The notes under the pieces were generated by a model. It ran no database searches, had not been told where the DNA came from, and worked only from the letters and a program-made list of their open reading frames with translations. From Myotis daubentonii (taxonomy: Eukaryota; Chordata; Mammalia; Chiroptera; Vespertilionidae), in contig NC_081842.1 of the NCBI RefSeq assembly GCF_963259705.1, positions 34,995,796-35,059,795 on the forward strand: a DNA stretch of 64,000 bases, in the 5' to 3' direction. The number at the start of each line of letters is the position of its first letter. Position 1 is the stretch's first letter. This document shows, piece after piece, positions 10,910 through 22,754 of the stretch. The translations under genes and the position numbers were made by a program.

Positions 10910-13900
10910 TTCTTCTTCCTCTTCTCTTAGATACCATATTTTTTAAAAGAGTTAAGGCAGCTTATAATTAAGTTGCTTTATTAGAAATTGAAAGTCAAAG
11001 TAATTAAAAGAAATGAGTGGCGTAAAAGCCAATGCAAGAGCCAGTTTTGTTAATATGATTAGGCCTCAGATTTGAATTTATTAAAGATCAAAACAAAAGA
11101 GTTATAAAATTCTTATCTGATTAAAGGAAACTTTCCAGTCCTTCAAGAGAGAAAAACCCTTCTGGGGTATGAAACTATAAAATAATTTTATTATATACAA
11201 TATTATCCAAGAGCCTCCCCTTTTATTTATTGCTGCCGAGAGACTCCAAAATTTATAATCCAATTAGATTGCAAAGGCTCATTATTTTTGTCTGTAATTT
11301 GAAATTCACAAAGATGTTCTAGACCAGTCCATAAAAGTTGTTTAAGACATAAACTAGCTCATTGTTATAGTGTTATTGGTAGCCTCTGAGTTCTAGTTCC
11401 TGGTAAAACAGAGGTCTTGAATTTTTCCTCTGTGTGTGCTCGCGCGCGCACACCCACAAAGAAAACAGAACAGGTTTTTTAAAAATCTTTTTTTTTTAAT
11501 TCATCAAATTTATCTTCAATGTCCTTCCTGCCCTACAATGTTGCTCACCCATGCCTGGTCCACAGCAAGCCAAGTGTTCTGTTTTCAAATGATTTGCTTT
11601 CCTTTCTGCAACCAAAAACTCCTGTTGTCAAGGGCTGGATGAGTTTAGGATGAAAACAACCCAATTCAATAAATCCATACTGACATAAAAATGCCTAAAA
11701 GCCATTTATGATTTCCAGAAAGGTGGAAATTTTATTAGAGTATTCTTTTTTGAGTTCAAATATTCTAAGTATAGGAATTTCAGATGGCATAATAAAATGA
11801 AGTCAAGAACATCTACCAAAACCCAATCAACATGGCCTGTACCTTTAAGAGCCAAGTACTTGTACAGCACCCATCCAGTGATTTCCAGTGCTGGGAGGAT
11901 GGACCAAAAGGGATATGAACCAATTTATTCATGGGCTATGTATGAACTGGGCCTTTCTCATTTAAAGTTGGACTATATTTATTGCAAAATCTAATTCAAT
12001 ATATGCCTCTCATCTATATTGTATTTTTAATTAAATTGGATCATTTGTAACATTTGTAGATATTTCTAAATTGCTAATAATCAAGCTAAATGAGAAAGAG
12101 AAGTCTGCAATGGAATAATCCCACTGGGGAAAAAAATCTACTGATTAGTCAAATGGAAATGAGCTATGGGTTTATCTAAAACAGAAGCCAAATACCCGCC
12201 TTTACTGTGGAGGCCCACACAGCAAAGACACTATACACTTCAAAGAAAGTTTGTGTTCCTGTTCTTTTCCAATATTTTCTACGTTTTGGAAATAACAATC
12301 AGGCCATTCATTTATGTGTGATGAATGATTTTAGGAGCATCTCAGCTCTAAATTTAGAGACCTTTGAAAGTGGTAAGTTGTGCCAGCAGTCAACGATGCT
12401 GAACAGGCTCCCGGGAGCAGAACAGTAGAAGGATCAAGGAAACATTCATCAACCTCCCTTCATAGCTCACCACTTTCCCTGTGAATTAAGGCATTTAGTT
12501 TAGTAAATCCTCGTGTTTATTTGGTTGGAGCAAAGCATTGTTAAAGTGGTTTCAAACAGAAAGGATGTCCTTAAATTTCTCTCACCCTCCTTATTTTGTT
12601 AGAGGCTGCTTGGTATGATGGCCCAGAAAACGGAAGTCTGAATTTTAATACTATGTCTGTATTGACTTTACTCAATCAATGAAATTCTTTTCTTTTTAAA
12701 ATATTAAGAGTTATACTATACTCTGTATGATTTTCTCACTGAGCCCAGGCTCCCTCCTTAAGCTGCACTGCAAGTCCCACAAGTTACTACTTCCTAACCC
12801 ATGAACCCCACTTCTGACCCAGGAAATTTTTTCAGGCTTTGTTTTCAACAGTGTAGCTTATGTCTCTCAGTGAGTCAGCAATGACTGCTGGGCCGTTAGC
12901 CTTAATATTGTTAAGTCATCTGCATACTCATCTCATTTTGTCACTGTAAGATGTTGTAATAGCATACTTTATGACAGATTCAGAAATCCTGATGTTACTG
13001 TCTGTTATTGTTTTCTAGTTCCTTCTCCCTACCTCACAAACTCCATAGCCAGAAAATTTAATAAGATGACAGTTTCTGTTATTTAGTACAAACCACAGGG
13101 AAGCCATAGATCAAGAGCTTCCTGCTCCATCCAGTGAAGAGGGGAGAACATCTTTGAGCTCTAGAAACTATGATGACTCTTTGATCTTAATTTTAAGAAA
13201 TTCCATTATCTTCTACATCCTCTACAGTGTGTCGGGTTATTTTCTTTAATAGCCAAAGTCTGTAAATCCACATTGTAATCAAATATATTGAGTATTCTTT
13301 CTAAAATTATCCTTTCACTTTTATTACCCAGAACGCCCAGGTTTTCTTCTTAAATTAGTCTAGCTTTCCTTTGTCTGCTCTGTTTAGGTTTTGGATTCAT
13401 CAGCAACCCTAGTAATAGGGCAGATCACTCAGCGATGCCACAGTTTGAGAAGGCTAGGAGAGCAAACTTTAGGGTCAGACATAGAGGAGGCATCAAAGAA
13501 AGATGAAAAACATTCACAAAGGAACAAAACACTTGGTAAGGAAAAAATTACAGTGTTACCCAGGAAGCCATGAACATAGGAGATATTTCCTGTGGTAAGC
13601 AGGAGCAAGGTACATATAGAAGACAGAGTTCCTATCAAAAGATAATTTAAAAAGATCAGACAATATGAGGATAATAAATAATGAAATAAAAACAGTTGCA
13701 AATGACAGTTTGCAAAAAATTGCAGCATAAATGATAGATGAGTAAGGTTTTACCATGTTTACAAGTGAATGAACGAAAGAAGAGTTATTATACAATAGAC
13801 AGAAGAGGTTCAAAGGAAGTTGCTTTTTGAACTTAGGTTTATTTAAGAATGTTTGTAGAAGTAGCTGACAGAGAGGAAAAAATAAAAGGTATAAGAACGA

Positions 13901-14175
13901 GAAATGAGGTAAACATTCTAAAAGGGGCCAGACCCAATGGAATCTGGAATTGGATAATAGCAATTTAAGTAAACGTGTGCCCCCTCAATAGAAACTTTTT
14001 CCCAATTAACTTTTCAGTTCTGCAGCTATTGTTTTCTTTCCACTCTAGTTACTTAATGACCACTTCTATATTTGAAGTTCTGGTTCACCTTGTATCTGTG
14101 TAAGTGAAAGCAATATCATCCTATGGTATCAGTGTATCGTGAGGTTTACTATTACTGATCAATACAAATGTTTAA
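10910..14175. other. Long unassigned stretch
   Basis: Over 3 kb without a recognised gene, SINE, Helitron or DNA transposon. A short CGCGCG/CACA patch lies at 11438-11456. The 135-residue minus-strand frame at 13556-13963 is A/T-rich and low complexity on the coding strand (F, L, S rich), and I see no domain. Very old decayed repeats could be present below my detection. Confidence 0.4.
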
Positions 14176-14183
14176 AGGGTCTG

Positions 14184-14404
14184 CTTTCTTTTTCTTTTCT
14201 TTTTTTATTGATTTCAGAGAGGAAGGTAAAGGGAGAGAGGTGGAAACATCAATAATGAGAGAGAATCATTGATCAGCTACCTCCTGAACAACCCCTACCC
14301 AGGATGGAGCCCGCAACCCAGGCATGTGCCCTGACCAGGAATTGCACAACAACCTCCTGTTTCATAGATCTACACTCAACCATTGAGCCATGCCAGCCAG
14401 GCTA
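14184..14404 (-). repeat. Ves SINE with target duplication
   Basis: On the minus strand the element reads head to tail: the plus-strand end 'gagccatgccagccagg' is the complement of the SINE head, and the plus-strand start 'ttttttattgatttcagaga' is the complement of the tail. The word 'agggtctg' with flanking T-rich bases occurs just outside both ends (about 14176-14183 and 14406-14413). Confidence 0.92.
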
Positions 14405-14414
14405 CAGGGTCTGT

Positions 14415-15460
14415 TTTAAATATAAACATTTAGGTTTACATAAGTACTCTGCTGATTAAGCTGGTATTTTTATCTTGTCCTCTTCAGATCCTAGGTAATA
14501 AATAAGAAAAGAATGCCCTCAAGTTATAATACACTTTAAAGACACAATTATATTAGAAGAAATGTATTCCCCTGGAAATGAAACACACCGTAACAGAGGT
14601 TTTATGAAGGGAAGGACATACTTTGGAAAATTTATTTCTCAGTAAAAATATCTGCTGCAGCTTTGAAAGGGGAGTTGCTAAAGCTCTCTTAAATTAAATA
14701 ATACCCTACCAACAAATACCAAGAGGGTAATGTTCAGTTTTACTGGAGTTTATTTGATACCTGACAAAATAATTGGATCTAAGACAATCATTATAATCAT
14801 AGGCTACTAAATTACACGGCGAAGAGTAGATAGGTCTTGGTCTTTTAACACAAGGAAAAGGAGCCTCAGTCCTCTTGTCAATCACTTCCTAGATATAGCC
14901 TCCCATTTGGGATAAAGTGTTATAAGTAATGGAAGTGTTGCAAATTATGCAGCAGCTCTGTTTATAGAAACAGTACTTGAATGACTATTAAAACATACTG
15001 TAATTTAAATGTGACATTTGATGGAAGCAGTTACACAGAGTATGACTACAAACATCTGTCTTTGTAGTCTCATTCCACAACAATTCCAGGTCAGCCTCTG
15101 TGGGATGCCCTAGGATGAATTCAATGATAAGAACCCACACAGCTCACAGCAGGGAATCTGCAGTATTTCTTTCCCACTTAGAACAAATTAGCCCTCCCAG
15201 TTTCAATCCCCAATGGAGTGAATATAGATTGGTTTTCTGTTTAGACCTAATGTTGTCTAAGCCACCCACCAGTGCTCCTCACTCTTCTTGTGGAAGTGAG
15301 CACTGCAGGGCACCAATTGATCACTTCCAGTGCTATCTCACAGCCTTGTACTACCACTCCAGGAGATTAGAAAGTGAAGCCAATCTTAGTTAGAAAAATA
15401 ACTTCAGAGTTGATGAAAATATATTCCTTTCAACCCATAAACAACCTATCTAAATAAATC
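14415..15460. other. No gene recognised
   Basis: Unassigned AT-rich sequence up to the nested SINE/Helitron complex. The 97-residue frame at 15100-15393 has no visible domain. Confidence 0.45.
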
Positions 15461-15615
15461 TGGAGCCATTCTGGCTTTTATTTTGTTACTAGAGGCACGG
15501 TGGATGGATTCGTGCACCAGTGGGGTACCTTGGCCTGGCCTGCACCCTCTTGCAATCTGGGACCTCTCAGGTGATGTCGGACTGCTGGTTTTGGTCTGAT
15601 CACCGCAGCCCAGGC

Positions 15616-15638
15616 TGATCCATGCACTGGGCCTCTAG
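15616..15638 (+). mobile_element. Internal Helitron 3' terminus, opposite strand
   Basis: 'gctgatccatgcactgggcc' followed by TCTAG and then T is a plus-strand Helitron 3' end lying inside a minus-strand Helitron. It could be a transduced end or a remnant of an earlier insertion. Confidence 0.75.
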
Positions 15639-15640
15639 TA

Positions 15641-15735
15641 TGCATGTAAGATCTTTGGTGAATCTCTTCCCACCCTCCCCCCTCCCCTCTTCCCTCTGAG
15701 ATTCATCAGTCTATTCCATGTTTCCATGCCTATGC
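15641..15735 (-). repeat. L1 3' UTR fragment carried by the Helitron
   Basis: The motif order 'gatctttggtgaatctcttc', 'ccctctgagattcatcagtc' and 'ccatgtttccatgcctatg' matches, with divergence, the complement of the bat L1 3' UTR seen complete at 22760-23015 and 46620-46860. The L1 3' terminus and poly-A are missing, so this is not an ordinary tailed L1 insertion. Confidence 0.75.
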
Positions 15736-16052
15736 ATTGAGTGTCTTCCCCCTGATGGTCAGTGTGTGTCATAGCTACTGGTCGAACAGTCAAATGGTTG
15801 AACAGTCAGTCACTTAGGTTTTTATATATATATAGATTCATTTCAGAGAGAGGAAGGGAAAGGGAGAGAGAGAAAGGAACATCAATGATGAGAGAAAAAC
15901 CATAGATTGCATGCCTCCTACATGCCACCCACTGGGAACTGAGCCAACAACCAGGGCACGTGACCTGCCTGGGAATCAAACCTTGACCTCCTGGTTCATG
16001 AGTTGATGCTCAACCACTGAACCACACTGACTGGGCACCATTCTGGCTTTTA

Positions 16053-16800
16053 GGCGAAACTGTGAGAGTAACTGGAGAGCAGTAGATATTTGTGACCACA
16101 ATAGAATGCCATTGTATTAAACGAAGGGATTAATGTCAGTAGCTGGGATCATATTCCTTATTATATACATGTATGTAAAAATCAGGATTAAAATTGGAAA
16201 TATGTATTGTTTACAAGTCAATTTCTTAAATTTCAGGAAAAAGTCAGAATTATAAAGAATAAATAAAATTTGAAATCATGCTTAAATCTTTTGTTTTTTA
16301 CCCATTTCTACCACCTATGACTTCAAGAATTCAAAATAACCAAAACCTCCCCCTTTAGAAACAAGTGATGATTTTAGGTTTTCTACAAGTACAAATTATA
16401 GTACCTATAAACATTATCTGGTACATGTGCAATAAGGATCTAATTAAACAAATTTTCCATTAATTTGTCTATAGTGAAAGACATTACTACAGCTTTTTAT
16501 ATTTATTGTAAAGATGCTGTGAAAACCCAAGAAAGAAATGTCTCTTGAATATCATTTTCAAGAAAAGCTGTCTTTCTGAACAAATAATTTGGCTTTTATA
16601 TATGCTCATATACACTGGGAGTTGTAGAACTTGCTTCAGTCTCTGATTTGACTACTGGGATACCCAGAAGAAGTATGCAGTCCACCTACAAAAGCATGGG
16701 AGACTAACAGGCAATTTTGTACTAACTGTACCATGGACATTACTGTTTTATTCTTATACCCCAAATCTGTATCTACTTACTTTTCAAAATTTATAACAGT
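16053..16800. other. No gene or repeat recognised
   Basis: Unassigned AT-rich sequence between the nested complex and the next Helitron. Confidence 0.5.
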
Positions 16801-16801
16801 A

Positions 16802-17264
16802 TTAGGGGCCCAGGGCACAAATTTGTGCACCTTGAAAGGAACAGTGGGCTGCAAGGCTGTGGTGGGCACAGGGATGGGTCTCGGTCCATCCTCTACAACC
16901 CCACCTGGCCCCTCCCGCCGTGGCTGCTGGTCCCCTGTCTGCCAGCAGCCCCACTCCCACAACCACCACCAACACAAAGCGGGTGCGAGCCCAGCGGGTG
17001 CGAGTGGAGCGTGGGAGCAAAGAATTCTCAGTAACTACCAGAGGCTTGCCCTGATGACAGAAATAGGTGCCCTGCCTTGGTCTGGTGCCAGCTCCACCAT
17101 CCTGCCACAGCCGACGACTGCCATGTTCTGTGCTCTACCGCCTGCAACCCATGGCCTCCATGTTTCACACGTGCTTTCTGGTAGTCAGTGCGCATCATAG
17201 CAACCGGTTGTTCAGTTGTTCTGCTGCTCAGTCTATTTGCATATTAGGGTTTTATATATATAGC
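16802..17264 (-). mobile_element. Helitron (HeliBat-type)
   Basis: The left edge TTAGGGGCCC with hairpin arm 'gcacaaatttgtgc' is the 3' end. The right edge has the HeliBat 5' block 'gtagtcagtgcgcatcat', 'accggttgttcag', 'tatttgcatattagg' and a short TA run. The terminal GA is altered to GC, so the 5' end is slightly decayed. The interior is GC-rich with overlapping open frames (one of 155 residues from 16733) that carry no recognisable domain. Confidence 0.85.
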
Positions 17265-17380
17265 TAGTCGTTTGAATATTTGAGAGCTCTTTCAATTGGC
17301 TCTTGTGTCTCATTGACATGTACTCATTATTTTTTTAAACCCTTTCTTTCTGGCACTAGTAGATTCTCCAGGATCTTCAT

Positions 17381-17596
17381 AGATAGATATAGATAGATAT
17401 AGATATAGATATAGATATAGATATAGATATAGATATAGATATAGATATAGATATAGATATAGATATAGATATAGATGTAGATGTAGATAGATAGATATAG
17501 ATATAGATATAGATATAGATATAGATATAGATATAGATATAGATATAGATATAGATATAGATATAGATAGATATATATAGAGAGATATATATATAT
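17381..17596. repeat. (TAGATA)n microsatellite
   Basis: About 36 units of TAGATA/ATAGAT with a few TAGATG and TAGA interruptions. The low-complexity frames across it (I/S/Y repeats) are artefacts of this repeat. Confidence 0.97.
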
Positions 17597-17599
17597 TTT

Positions 17600-18225
17600 T
17601 TTCCTATTCCAGTCTTAGAATCAACCATTTCTCCAAATATCCGTAGTTTATTTCACTGGGAACTAGAAATGGAAATAAAGATCAGGGTCCTAGGGGTAAT
17701 CATTCCTTCTCGGTCCAAACTACAGAACAAGGAAATGTATCTGAGACTAACCCATATATACACACTTAGCTATAAACCTTTCTATGTTTAACCATGTGCA
17801 TCTCTATCAGCTACATAAGAGTTTATACTGATGTTTCTATTTCATTACCACACGGATCATTCCAGCCTCCTTCCCTTGCTCATCTCTACGCTCCTATTCC
17901 ACTAGTGAGACATTTGGCTCCCACTACCCACCACATTTACTTAATGTTCAAGTCCAGTATGCATGTATAGAAGTTTCAGAATTATCAGCCTAACCCCTCC
18001 TGGGAACATTTTTGTCAACTTGAGAATGTACAGTGCTTATGTGAATTTCCTTTGCTGTTAGTCTTACAGAAGCCACTCATTTCCAAAAGAACTCATGTCA
18101 GCACCTTTCCTTCCCACCCTATTCAATGAGGTTATTTTATACATTTGTAATAGAGTTAAATTCTCTTGTCACAGTGTGCAATTCTTACTGAGAAACCCTA
18201 ACCTCCTAATTTTTTAAATTATAGT
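17600..18225. other. No gene recognised
   Basis: Unassigned sequence between the microsatellite and an antisense L1 fragment. Confidence 0.45.
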
Positions 18226-18229
18226 TCTG

Positions 18230-18680
18230 TACATTAAGGTTCACTTTTTATGATATAAAGTTCTATGGATTTTGACAGAAGCATAGTGTCATGTATCAGA
18301 CATTATAGTTTCATAACAAATAGTTTAACTGCTCTAAATGTGTCCTCTGTGACTTACCCATTCCCTCCACCACCAAACCCCTGGAAGCCACTGAATTTTT
18401 ATTGTCATTATAGTTATGCCTTTTCCAAGTGTCATAATTACACTCATACAGTATGTAGCCTTTTCAGATGGACTTCTTCAACTTAGCAATATACAGTTCA
18501 AATTCATCCATGTATTTTTTGTGGTTTGATAGTTCCTTTTCATTTATTGTTAAATAACATTCCATTATATGGTGTACCACACTTTTTTTTTATTCATTCA
18601 TTGAAGGATGTCTTGTTTTTGCCAGTTTTGGATGATTATGAATAATTCATACACAGGTTTTATGCATCTACACTCAACCT
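18230..18680 (-). repeat. Old L1 (L1M-type) 3' UTR, antisense
   Basis: The plus strand carries the complement of the classic L1 3' region: 'gacttcttcaacttagcaa', 'aaattcatccatgtat', 'acattccattatatggtgt', 'ttattcattcattgaagg' and 'gatgattatgaataattc'. It is strongly diverged and 5' truncated. Confidence 0.75.
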
Positions 18681-18684
18681 CTAA

Positions 18685-19790
18685 CAATTCATCACAATTA
18701 TCATTTAAGTGTCCTACCAGTTTATGGTTCCAGTTGAATCCATTTCAGGTTGGAAGATCTTGACTTTGGTTTTCTGAATTTATCTATCTTTTCAGATTTT
18801 CAGTGTCACTTTGTCCTGTGATCTCAATTATTTTATGGTTTCAAGGAAAGTTGTTGATTTTTTTATTTATTTAGCTTTTTCTTGCTATAGGTAAAAAACT
18901 ATAGACTTTCAAGCTCCCTCCATGTTGGAACTCAGAAAGAGAAATCACAAGTTCTATTTACTTTTTGTCTATTTATCAAAGCTGTCCACATTATAAGTTT
19001 TAATAAATAGAGAAAAGTACAGCCATGCAGGAAAAATACTAACCTATAATTCTATCCCTTAGAGCCACAGTTTCCTCCTCAAGATTTATTTGTGTTCAAC
19101 ATTTAAATCTTAATATGTTTTTGCAGGCTTTGAAAAATTACCACAAGTATTGATGTACGTATTTTATCTTATGTAATAAATATGCCAAGTTCTGCTTCAT
19201 ATTATGCAGAATGTGGAGCTAAGTATCTATTGTTATTTTCTCTTTTTTAGTTTTGCAATTAGTAGAAATTAATCCATATATTGCCATATAAAGTTAAAGG
19301 CTTTTACCAAGTTCTATTCAATCACCTATTAGATTTATTGGAAACATCCATTCACTTCATAAAACTTGCTAATATTTCCAGTGCATGAACACGCATGTTC
19401 AGTAAGCTACTCATCTCCATAAATACTTGAGATGAGACATATAATTGTTTAAAATGGTGAAGCATAAATATAATACATGAATGCAAAATGAATGAGAGTT
19501 AATGTCTTTATAACAATTCATTTACATGAAAACTAAGTGAATGTTTTAGGAAAAATTAAATAAAGATCAAATACGAAGTGAACTATGGAATGGAAAGATT
19601 TGGAGGAAAAATACTAAAAAAAATCTAGGAAGATTCTGCAAGTATTATTTTACTGTAGAAACTATAAGAAGTAAATAATAAATTATTTTATATTTTATAT
19701 TATATTTTAAATATGGTTTTATAGAATTCTTTTGTTAGGAATTTGACTTGGAATTCCAATCATCTAAACATACTCCATAATCACAGCTAT
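18685..19790. other. AT-rich, unassigned
   Basis: No gene. Some of this may be further decayed L1, but no landmark is secure. Confidence 0.4.
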
Positions 19791-19794
19791 TGTT

Positions 19795-19985
19795 ACTTAA
19801 TACTCACACATATTAAGCACCATTATAAGTATTTTACATATCACACCTTTAATTCTTACAACAGTTTCATGATACAAGGTCTATTTGTGTTCCCATTTTA
19901 TAGATGAGACGGATGTAGAGGCCATAAGAAACTGACCCCAAGTTGCACGACTTAAGGAAGTCAAAGAGGTAGCTGCTCTTATCCC
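19795..19985 (-). repeat. MIR SINE, antisense
   Basis: 'taattcttacaacagtttc', 'cccattttatagatgagac' and 'aactgaccccaagttgcac' are the complement of the MIR core and 3' region ('tgacttggg', 'cctcatctgtaaaatggg'). Confidence 0.75.
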
Positions 19986-19999
19986 ACGTTTGTATAAAT

Positions 20000-20205
20000 C
20001 AAAAACAAGATACAGCAGTTTCATATAAAGTTAAATATAAGTGTTTTTATGCAACTCAGTAATTCCACTTTTAAGATCCTACCCAAGGGAAATAAAACCA
20101 TAGTTCCATACAAAACCCTGCATGTGAATGTTCATAGCAGAGTTATTCATAATAGGCAAAATGTCAAAACAACTCAAGTGTTCTTGAGGTTAGGAAGATG
20201 GTTGG
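20000..20205 (+). repeat. Old L1 (L1M-type) fragment, sense
   Basis: 'caactcagtaattccactt', 'tgtgaatgttcatagcaga', 'ttattcataataggcaaaat' and 'acaactcaagtg' are the L1 3' region in sense orientation. Confidence 0.7.
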
Positions 20206-20328
20206 CATGATGTATTGGACAAGACAAATATCAAGAACCTTTTGATGGATCAAATGGCTTAGTGGGTGTTTTGGAGGGGACCAAATATTGGTTAATCTTA
20301 AATCAACCAGCACTCTATCTATGCCATC

Positions 20329-20706
20329 TGCTATGGACTGAATTGTAGCCCCTCAAATTCATACATTAAAACAATAAATCCAATGTGACTGTATTTGGAG
20401 ACAGGGACTATTAGGAGGTAATTACGTTTAAATGATATTATGAGGGTGGGTCTTTAACCCCATAGAGTTAGTGTTCTTATAAGAAAAAAATGCCAGAGAG
20501 ATCACTCTCCCTCCACTATGTGAGAGCACATTAGGAAAGTGGCCATCTGCAAGTTGGGAAGAAAGCCTTCATCAGAAACCTTGAACTTCATCAGCCAACA
20601 CCTTGAGCTTATACTTCACAGCCTCCAGAACTATGAGGAAATAAATTTCTGTTACTGAAGCAAGCAGTCTGTGATATTTAGTTATGGCGCCTGAATTGAC
20701 CAATAT
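20329..20706 (+). mobile_element. MaLR LTR (MST/MLT1-like)
   Basis: Starts TGCTATGGACTGAATTGTAG, followed by 'caatgtgactgtatttgga', 'aggaggtaattacg', 'gagggtgggtctttaa', 'ttagtgttcttataag', 'ctccactatgtgagagcac', 'cctccagaactatgagga' and 'gttatggcgcctgaat'. The complete order of an ERVL-MaLR LTR of MST or late MLT1 type is present. No internal region flanks it, so it is a solo LTR. The polyadenylation signal AATAAA lies around 20640. Confidence 0.88.
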
Positions 20707-20737
20707 ATCTTTCAGGCAATCCTCATTTCTGGACTAA

Positions 20738-20975
20738 TTAAGAAACTATGCAATAGTCTTTCTTGAGTATGAACTATTATATTCCAGGCATTGTACTAGG
20801 TACTTTAGATGTGTTACTTCATTGTATTCTTAGGATCCCATGAAGTCATTGTACAAATAAGGAAACCAGGGCTCATAAAACAAAAGTCAGTCACACAGTT
20901 AATAAATGCTGAAGTTTCAACTTGAACTCAGGCTATGTACGTGCCCTAACAACTCACTGCACTGTCTCCAATGGG
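20738..20975 (-). repeat. MIR SINE, antisense, near full length
   Basis: 'ccaggcattgtactaggtac', 'caaataaggaaaccagggct', 'cagtcacacagttaataaa' and 'aacttgaactcaggct' follow the complement of MIR from its 3' end to its tRNA-like head. Confidence 0.8.
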
Positions 20976-21141
20976 ACAGGAGATGGCTGGAGCTGGGAGA
21001 CTGTGCTAGGAATTAATAACACAGGATGTTTCCAACATAAATTTGTACCTAGATTATGCTTTTATCGATCACCTGCTAACTACCATTTATGAAAAGCCAT
21101 AAATGCCAGGCTGTAGAGTTTTTTCATTTTATCCTCTTGTC

Positions 21142-21367
21142 CAGAGGTCAGCTAACTTTTTTTTCTGTAAAAGGCAAGATAGTGGATATTTTAGGCTTTG
21201 TGGGGTATACGTTGTCTGGAGCAATTACTCAACTCAACTGCTATAGCAGAACAACAGCCATAGGCAATAAGTAGGTGAATAAGAATGTCTGTGTTATAGA
21301 AAAATTCATTTACAAAAATAGAGAGTAGATTGGATTAGGTACTCATGCCAAAGTTTGCCAGCTCCTG
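21142..21367 (+). mobile_element. MER5A-type hAT-Charlie MITE
   Basis: Terminal repeats CAGAGGTCAGCTAACTTTT and AAAGTTTGCCAGCTCCTG bracket the MER5A interior: 'aaaaggcaagatagtgga', 'attttaggctttgtggg', 'acaacagccataggcaat', 'catttacaaaaatag'. The flanking 8-bp words match at five of eight positions, consistent with great age. Confidence 0.9.
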
Positions 21368-21369
21368 CA

Positions 21370-22440
21370 GTAGTCAATAATAAATAATTGAAAAGGATTT
21401 GATCAAAGAAGGTTTTTTGAAGATGGGCTTGGTGGTAATGTACATGATGATTTGAAGGAGGAAGGAAATAGAGATAGATAGAAAAAGCTTAAGAAAACTG
21501 AGACTCAGCAGACTTGGTAGAATGAGTGAAGAGAAAGGAGCAATGTATATCATGTGTGAATAGGTCAGGTGTTTGGGTTATATGTTGATTCCTTTTAGAA
21601 CTTAGAACTTCCTCTTTTGAAAACTCACAAAAATAGATTATGTGTCAGAGTAGGTCAATATTGATTTTTTCTTTCTATTTTTCTTTCCTGGCAAAAGAAA
21701 ATATCCAATAACCAAAGAACTTATAGATGTTTAGAAGCAAGTCTCTCTTTCTCTCTCTCTCTTTCTCTCTCTCTCTCTTTCTCTTTTTCTGTGTGTGCGT
21801 GTATTATAGTTCAAGAAACCATACAAACCAAAGAACCTAAGAAAACCTATAAAGTATTTTTGTTTTTAATCACATTACTTAGTAATTCAAACAAACAATG
21901 AGGATGTGAAAATGAGGATGCTGTTGAGGAGTTCATGCCTCACAAATTGCCATAGCTCTAACACAAAGCCGGGTTGATGAGTTAGAATAAAATCACTCAT
22001 TTACAGAATCTTCTTTGGGAGGAGACAGGAACTAGGCTACTTGGTCCTTTATCTCTCTCTATAAAATCCTCTTTTATAAAAATGTTGGCATGGCAATTTC
22101 CTGTGTGTCAATGAGCGGGTAGAGTTGACTACACTGTTTAGCAGATGGAGAGAAGGCCCAAGGGGATTTTAATTTACTTGGTCAAGATCACTCAATTAAA
22201 CATCGCTTTATCTAGAAAAAAGACAAAACACTATGAATTTCTAACTACATGATCTCACCGCCACAAACTGGAAAGCGAACAATTCAGTTAATGAGCCAAT
22301 TTTTGTCTATGTCATGACAAAGCATTGGTTTGACTCATATTACTTTTAAATTAGCCAGCTGTTTGAGTAACGTCATACAAAACAACTGGCATTCCAAATC
22401 ACCCATTACTTCTTCCAATTTAATTGTATTGCCTTATCAC
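21370..22440. other. Unassigned; CT microsatellite at 21742-21790
   Basis: A CTCTCT/CTTTCT tract of about 50 bases ends in TGTGTGTGCG. The rest carries no recognised gene or repeat. Confidence 0.5.
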
Positions 22441-22444
22441 AGTT

Positions 22445-22650
22445 AGTGAAAGAGCATTCACTCATTTGTTCATGCATTGTTTATTGGTTAAACCCTTAGT
22501 AAGCACCAATTTTTTTCCAGGGCAGGGCATTGTGCTTAATAATAAAGGGAATATGGAGATGAGTGAGACACAACATCTGCCTGGAAAGTGTTTACAATCA
22601 CATAAGGAATATAAGACAATGAAACAAATATTGGTAAATAAATGACAAAA
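22445..22650 (-). repeat. L2 LINE 3' end, antisense
   Basis: 'attcactcatttgttcatgc', 'gggcattgtgcttaataa', 'gagatgagtgagacacaaca' and 'gtgtttacaatcacata' correspond to the complement of the last 200 bases of L2. Confidence 0.6.
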
Positions 22651-22754
22651 TGTAATAAGTAGCATATATTGACCAAAAGGAAGGTGCTTTCAACCTACAA
22701 GACTTCTCTCTTTGAGAAAAGAGCATTTTATACAGCTCTGGTATATTGGATTCT

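Larger units (their letters stand above)
15489..15836 (-). mobile_element. Chimeric Helitron inside a Ves SINE
   Basis: The left terminus is A|CTAGAGGCA with hairpin-like 'ggattcgtgcacc'. The right terminus is '...tatagA|T' after the HeliBat 5' block ('cccctgatggtcagtgtg', 'gaacagtcagtca'). Two foreign parts sit inside. First, a second Helitron 3' terminus on the plus strand ends 'gcactgggcctctag' at 15638. Second, an antisense bat L1 3' UTR scrap occupies 15641-15735. The element therefore has outward-facing 3' ends and a captured or overwritten interior. Confidence 0.85.
15481..16037 (-). repeat. Ves SINE split by a Helitron
   Basis: The SINE tail (complement of 'ttttgtta', 15481-15488) is separated from its body (15837-16037) by the Helitron at 15489-15836. 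The body has the Ves landmarks 'catttcagagagaggaag', 'catcaatgatgagagaaa' and 'ccactgaaccacactgac'. A perfect 15-bp duplication 'ccattctggctttta' brackets the whole complex at 15466-15480 and 16038-16052. This proves that the two halves are one insertion and that the Helitron came later. Confidence 0.93.

Noticed and set aside
13556..13963. 135-codon open frame on the minus strand
   Set aside because: F/L/S-rich translation of A/T-rich DNA, no domain, no splice or promoter evidence and no family resemblance.
16733..17200. 155-codon open frame on the plus strand
   Set aside because: It runs from unique sequence into the GC-rich interior of a minus-strand Helitron, where frames are open on both strands by composition.
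17377..17628. Ile/Ser/Tyr-repeat protein
   Set aside because: Translation of a TAGATA microsatellite.
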